A stretch of DNA of 64,000 nt. It comes from JAMXLO01 sp963850535. GTDB taxonomy: Bacteria; Pseudomonadota; Alphaproteobacteria; Acetobacterales; Acetobacteraceae. Positions within the stretch are counted from its first letter, which is position 1, and the number at the start of each line of letters is the position of its first letter. This document shows, one piece after another, positions 62,970-64,000 of this stretch. The notes beneath the pieces were generated by a model, which was not told the origin of the DNA, did not search any database, and saw only the letters and a program-made list of their open reading frames with translations. The DNA lies in NCBI GenBank assembly GCA_963850535.1, contig CAWKMC010000036.1, positions 1 through 64,000 of the forward strand, written 5' to 3'. Both the position numbers and the translations under genes were made by a program.

Positions 62970-63885
62970 CTATATCCCCACCAGCCCTTGCGCGAAATCT
63001 CCAGCGTCGAACGGTCGCAAATCACCCACCTTCTCGCCCACGCCGACCGCGTGCACCGGCAGGTTAAAAGTCTCCGCCAGCGCCACAACGATGCCGCCAC
63101 GCGCGCTGCCGTCTAGCTTGGTGACCACCAGGCCGGTCACGTCCACCATCTCCTTGAACACGCGCACCTGCTGCAGCGCGTTCTGACCGGTGGTGGCGTC
63201 CAGCACCAGCAGCACCGAATGCGGCGCCGTCTCGTCCTGCTTGCGCAGCACGCGCACGATCTTGCGCAGCTCGTCCATCAGAACCGACTTGTTGTGCAGC
63301 CGCCCCGCAGTGTCGATCAGCAGCACATCGGCGGCTTCCGTCTTCGCCCGCGTCAGCGCCTGAAAGGCGAGGCCCGCGGCGTCGGCACCGGGGCCGCCAG
63401 CGATCACCGGAGCGCCGACGCGCTCGCCCCAAATCTGCAATTGCTCCACCGCCGCGGCGCGGAACGTGTCGCCGGCCGCCAACACGACGCGCTTGCCAGT
63501 ATCGCGAAAACTCTGCGCCAGCTTGCCGATCGTGGTGGTCTTGCCGGTGCCATTGACGCCGACCACCAGAACGACATGCGGCTTATGCGCCGGATCGAGC
63601 ACCAATGGCTGCGCCACCGGCTCAAGAATTGTCGCGATCTCTTCGGCCAGCGCCTGCCTGATCTCTTCGTCCGTCACCTCCCTGCCGAAAGCGGGTGCGG
63701 CGAAAGCTGTCGATCACCCGCTGTGCGACTTCGGTGCCGAGGTCGGCGGAGATCAGCGCGTCCTCTAGTTCGTCCAGTGCCGCGTCATCCAGGCGGCGCT
63801 TGCCAAGCGCGCCGAGGCCCTCGCTCAGCTTTTGGGTGCTGCGGTTCAGGCCTTCCTTCAGGCGCGAGAAGACGCCGACTGCCAT
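62970..63885 (-). CDS. ftsY: Signal recognition particle receptor FtsY, frameshifted in this sequence
   Basis: The protein begins MAVGVFSRLKEGLNRSTQKL, with the N-domain helices (RRLDDAALDELEDALISADLG). A +1 slip near 63685-63692 (after VIDSFRRTRF, resuming EVTDEEIRQALAEE) separates it from the G domain: VVGVNGTGKTTTIGKLA (P-loop), LAAGDTFRAAAVEQL, LLIDTAGRLHNKSVL and VTKLDGSARGG. The corrected length is about 305 residues, normal for a short alphaproteobacterial FtsY. It docks SRP-ribosome complexes to the translocon. Its ATG overlaps the stop of mtaB by one base. Confidence 0.95.
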
Positions 63886-64000
63886 CAGGCTGTCTCCGCC
63901 AAAAGGTGTGCGTCCGTCGCGCCGATGATGCGCGCCGTGAGCAGGCGCGCTGGTGCAACGGGTGTTGCAAGCCGCACCGGGGCGAAGTGCTCGGAATGGC
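63885..64000 (-). CDS. mtaB: tRNA t6A37 methylthiotransferase MtaB, C-terminal end (partial)
   Basis: The frame from the window edge reads HSEHFAPVRLATPVAPARLL and ends HLLAETA before a stop overlapping the ftsY start. This is the short C-terminal beta-rich tail found in MtaB proteins. Position directly upstream of ftsY is the usual alphaproteobacterial arrangement and supports the call; only 38 residues are seen. Confidence 0.6.
   Translation of the reverse strand, partial: HSEHFAPVRLATPVAPARLLTARIIGATDAHLLAETA

Overview
The window is a GC-rich bacterial chromosome segment, most likely from an alphaproteobacterium close to Acetobacteraceae/Rhodospirillales. This rests on gene order: hslVU, tsaE-murU-addB-addA-trxA, thiS-thiG, aroQ-accB-accC and mtaB-ftsY are arrangements common in that group. 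No lineage-specific marker was tested. I found no rRNA, tRNA or CRISPR array.

Layout. 1-2.5 kb: end of a luciferase-like monooxygenase, then an NtaA-type flavin monooxygenase and a glutathione S-transferase. 2.7-9.3 kb: a three-level nest of mobile elements. An IS1380-family element is interrupted by a group II intron, and the intron's reverse transcriptase ORF is interrupted by a 2,904-bp element carrying a large serine recombinase plus DUF6788 and DUF5372 proteins. A 6-bp repeat CCGACG flanks the inner element, and removing it rejoins the reverse transcriptase exactly in frame. 9.4-18.7 kb: a fragment of a winged-helix regulator, an intact paralogue fused to a degenerate rhodanese domain, hslVU, a Uma2-type protein, a sugar-porter-like MFS protein, a secreted lactonase-like metallohydrolase and small hypothetical proteins. 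18.8-26.8 kb: amidohydrolase, a tetR-OMF-MFP-RND efflux operon and a lytic transglycosylase. 27-42 kb: an uptake and carbon-metabolism region (flavin oxidoreductase, LysE exporter, Ugp-type ABC transporter without its ATPase, branched-chain-type binding protein, class III aminotransferase, apt, Asp/Glu racemase, decarboxylase-like protein, HpcH/HpaI aldolase, MmgE/PrpD, AAHS-type MFS). 42-58.9 kb: housekeeping genes (ferredoxin-NADP reductase, tsaE, murU, addBA, trxA, an ornithine-type decarboxylase, YihY, thiSG, aroQ, accBC). 59-64 kb: a membrane protein, a cupin, an AraC/TPR regulator, ftsY and the end of mtaB.

Seven otherwise well-conserved genes (Uma2, RND pump, murU, addA, a methyltransferase, a membrane protein, ftsY) carry internal frameshifts, eight events in all, and seven of the eight are a net +1 base. 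One lies in ftsY, normally essential, so single-base insertion errors in the sequence are more likely than gene decay. The mobile-element nest is different: its breaks are large insertions with recognisable ends.

How the genes work together: the efflux genes form one operon with their probable repressor first. hslVU is a protease pair behind a heat-shock-like promoter. addBA forms the recombinational repair nuclease. accBC supplies the biotin carrier and carboxylase of acetyl-CoA carboxylase. The 32-42 kb genes look like an acquired pathway for an organic or aromatic acid, but the substrate cannot be read from sequence.
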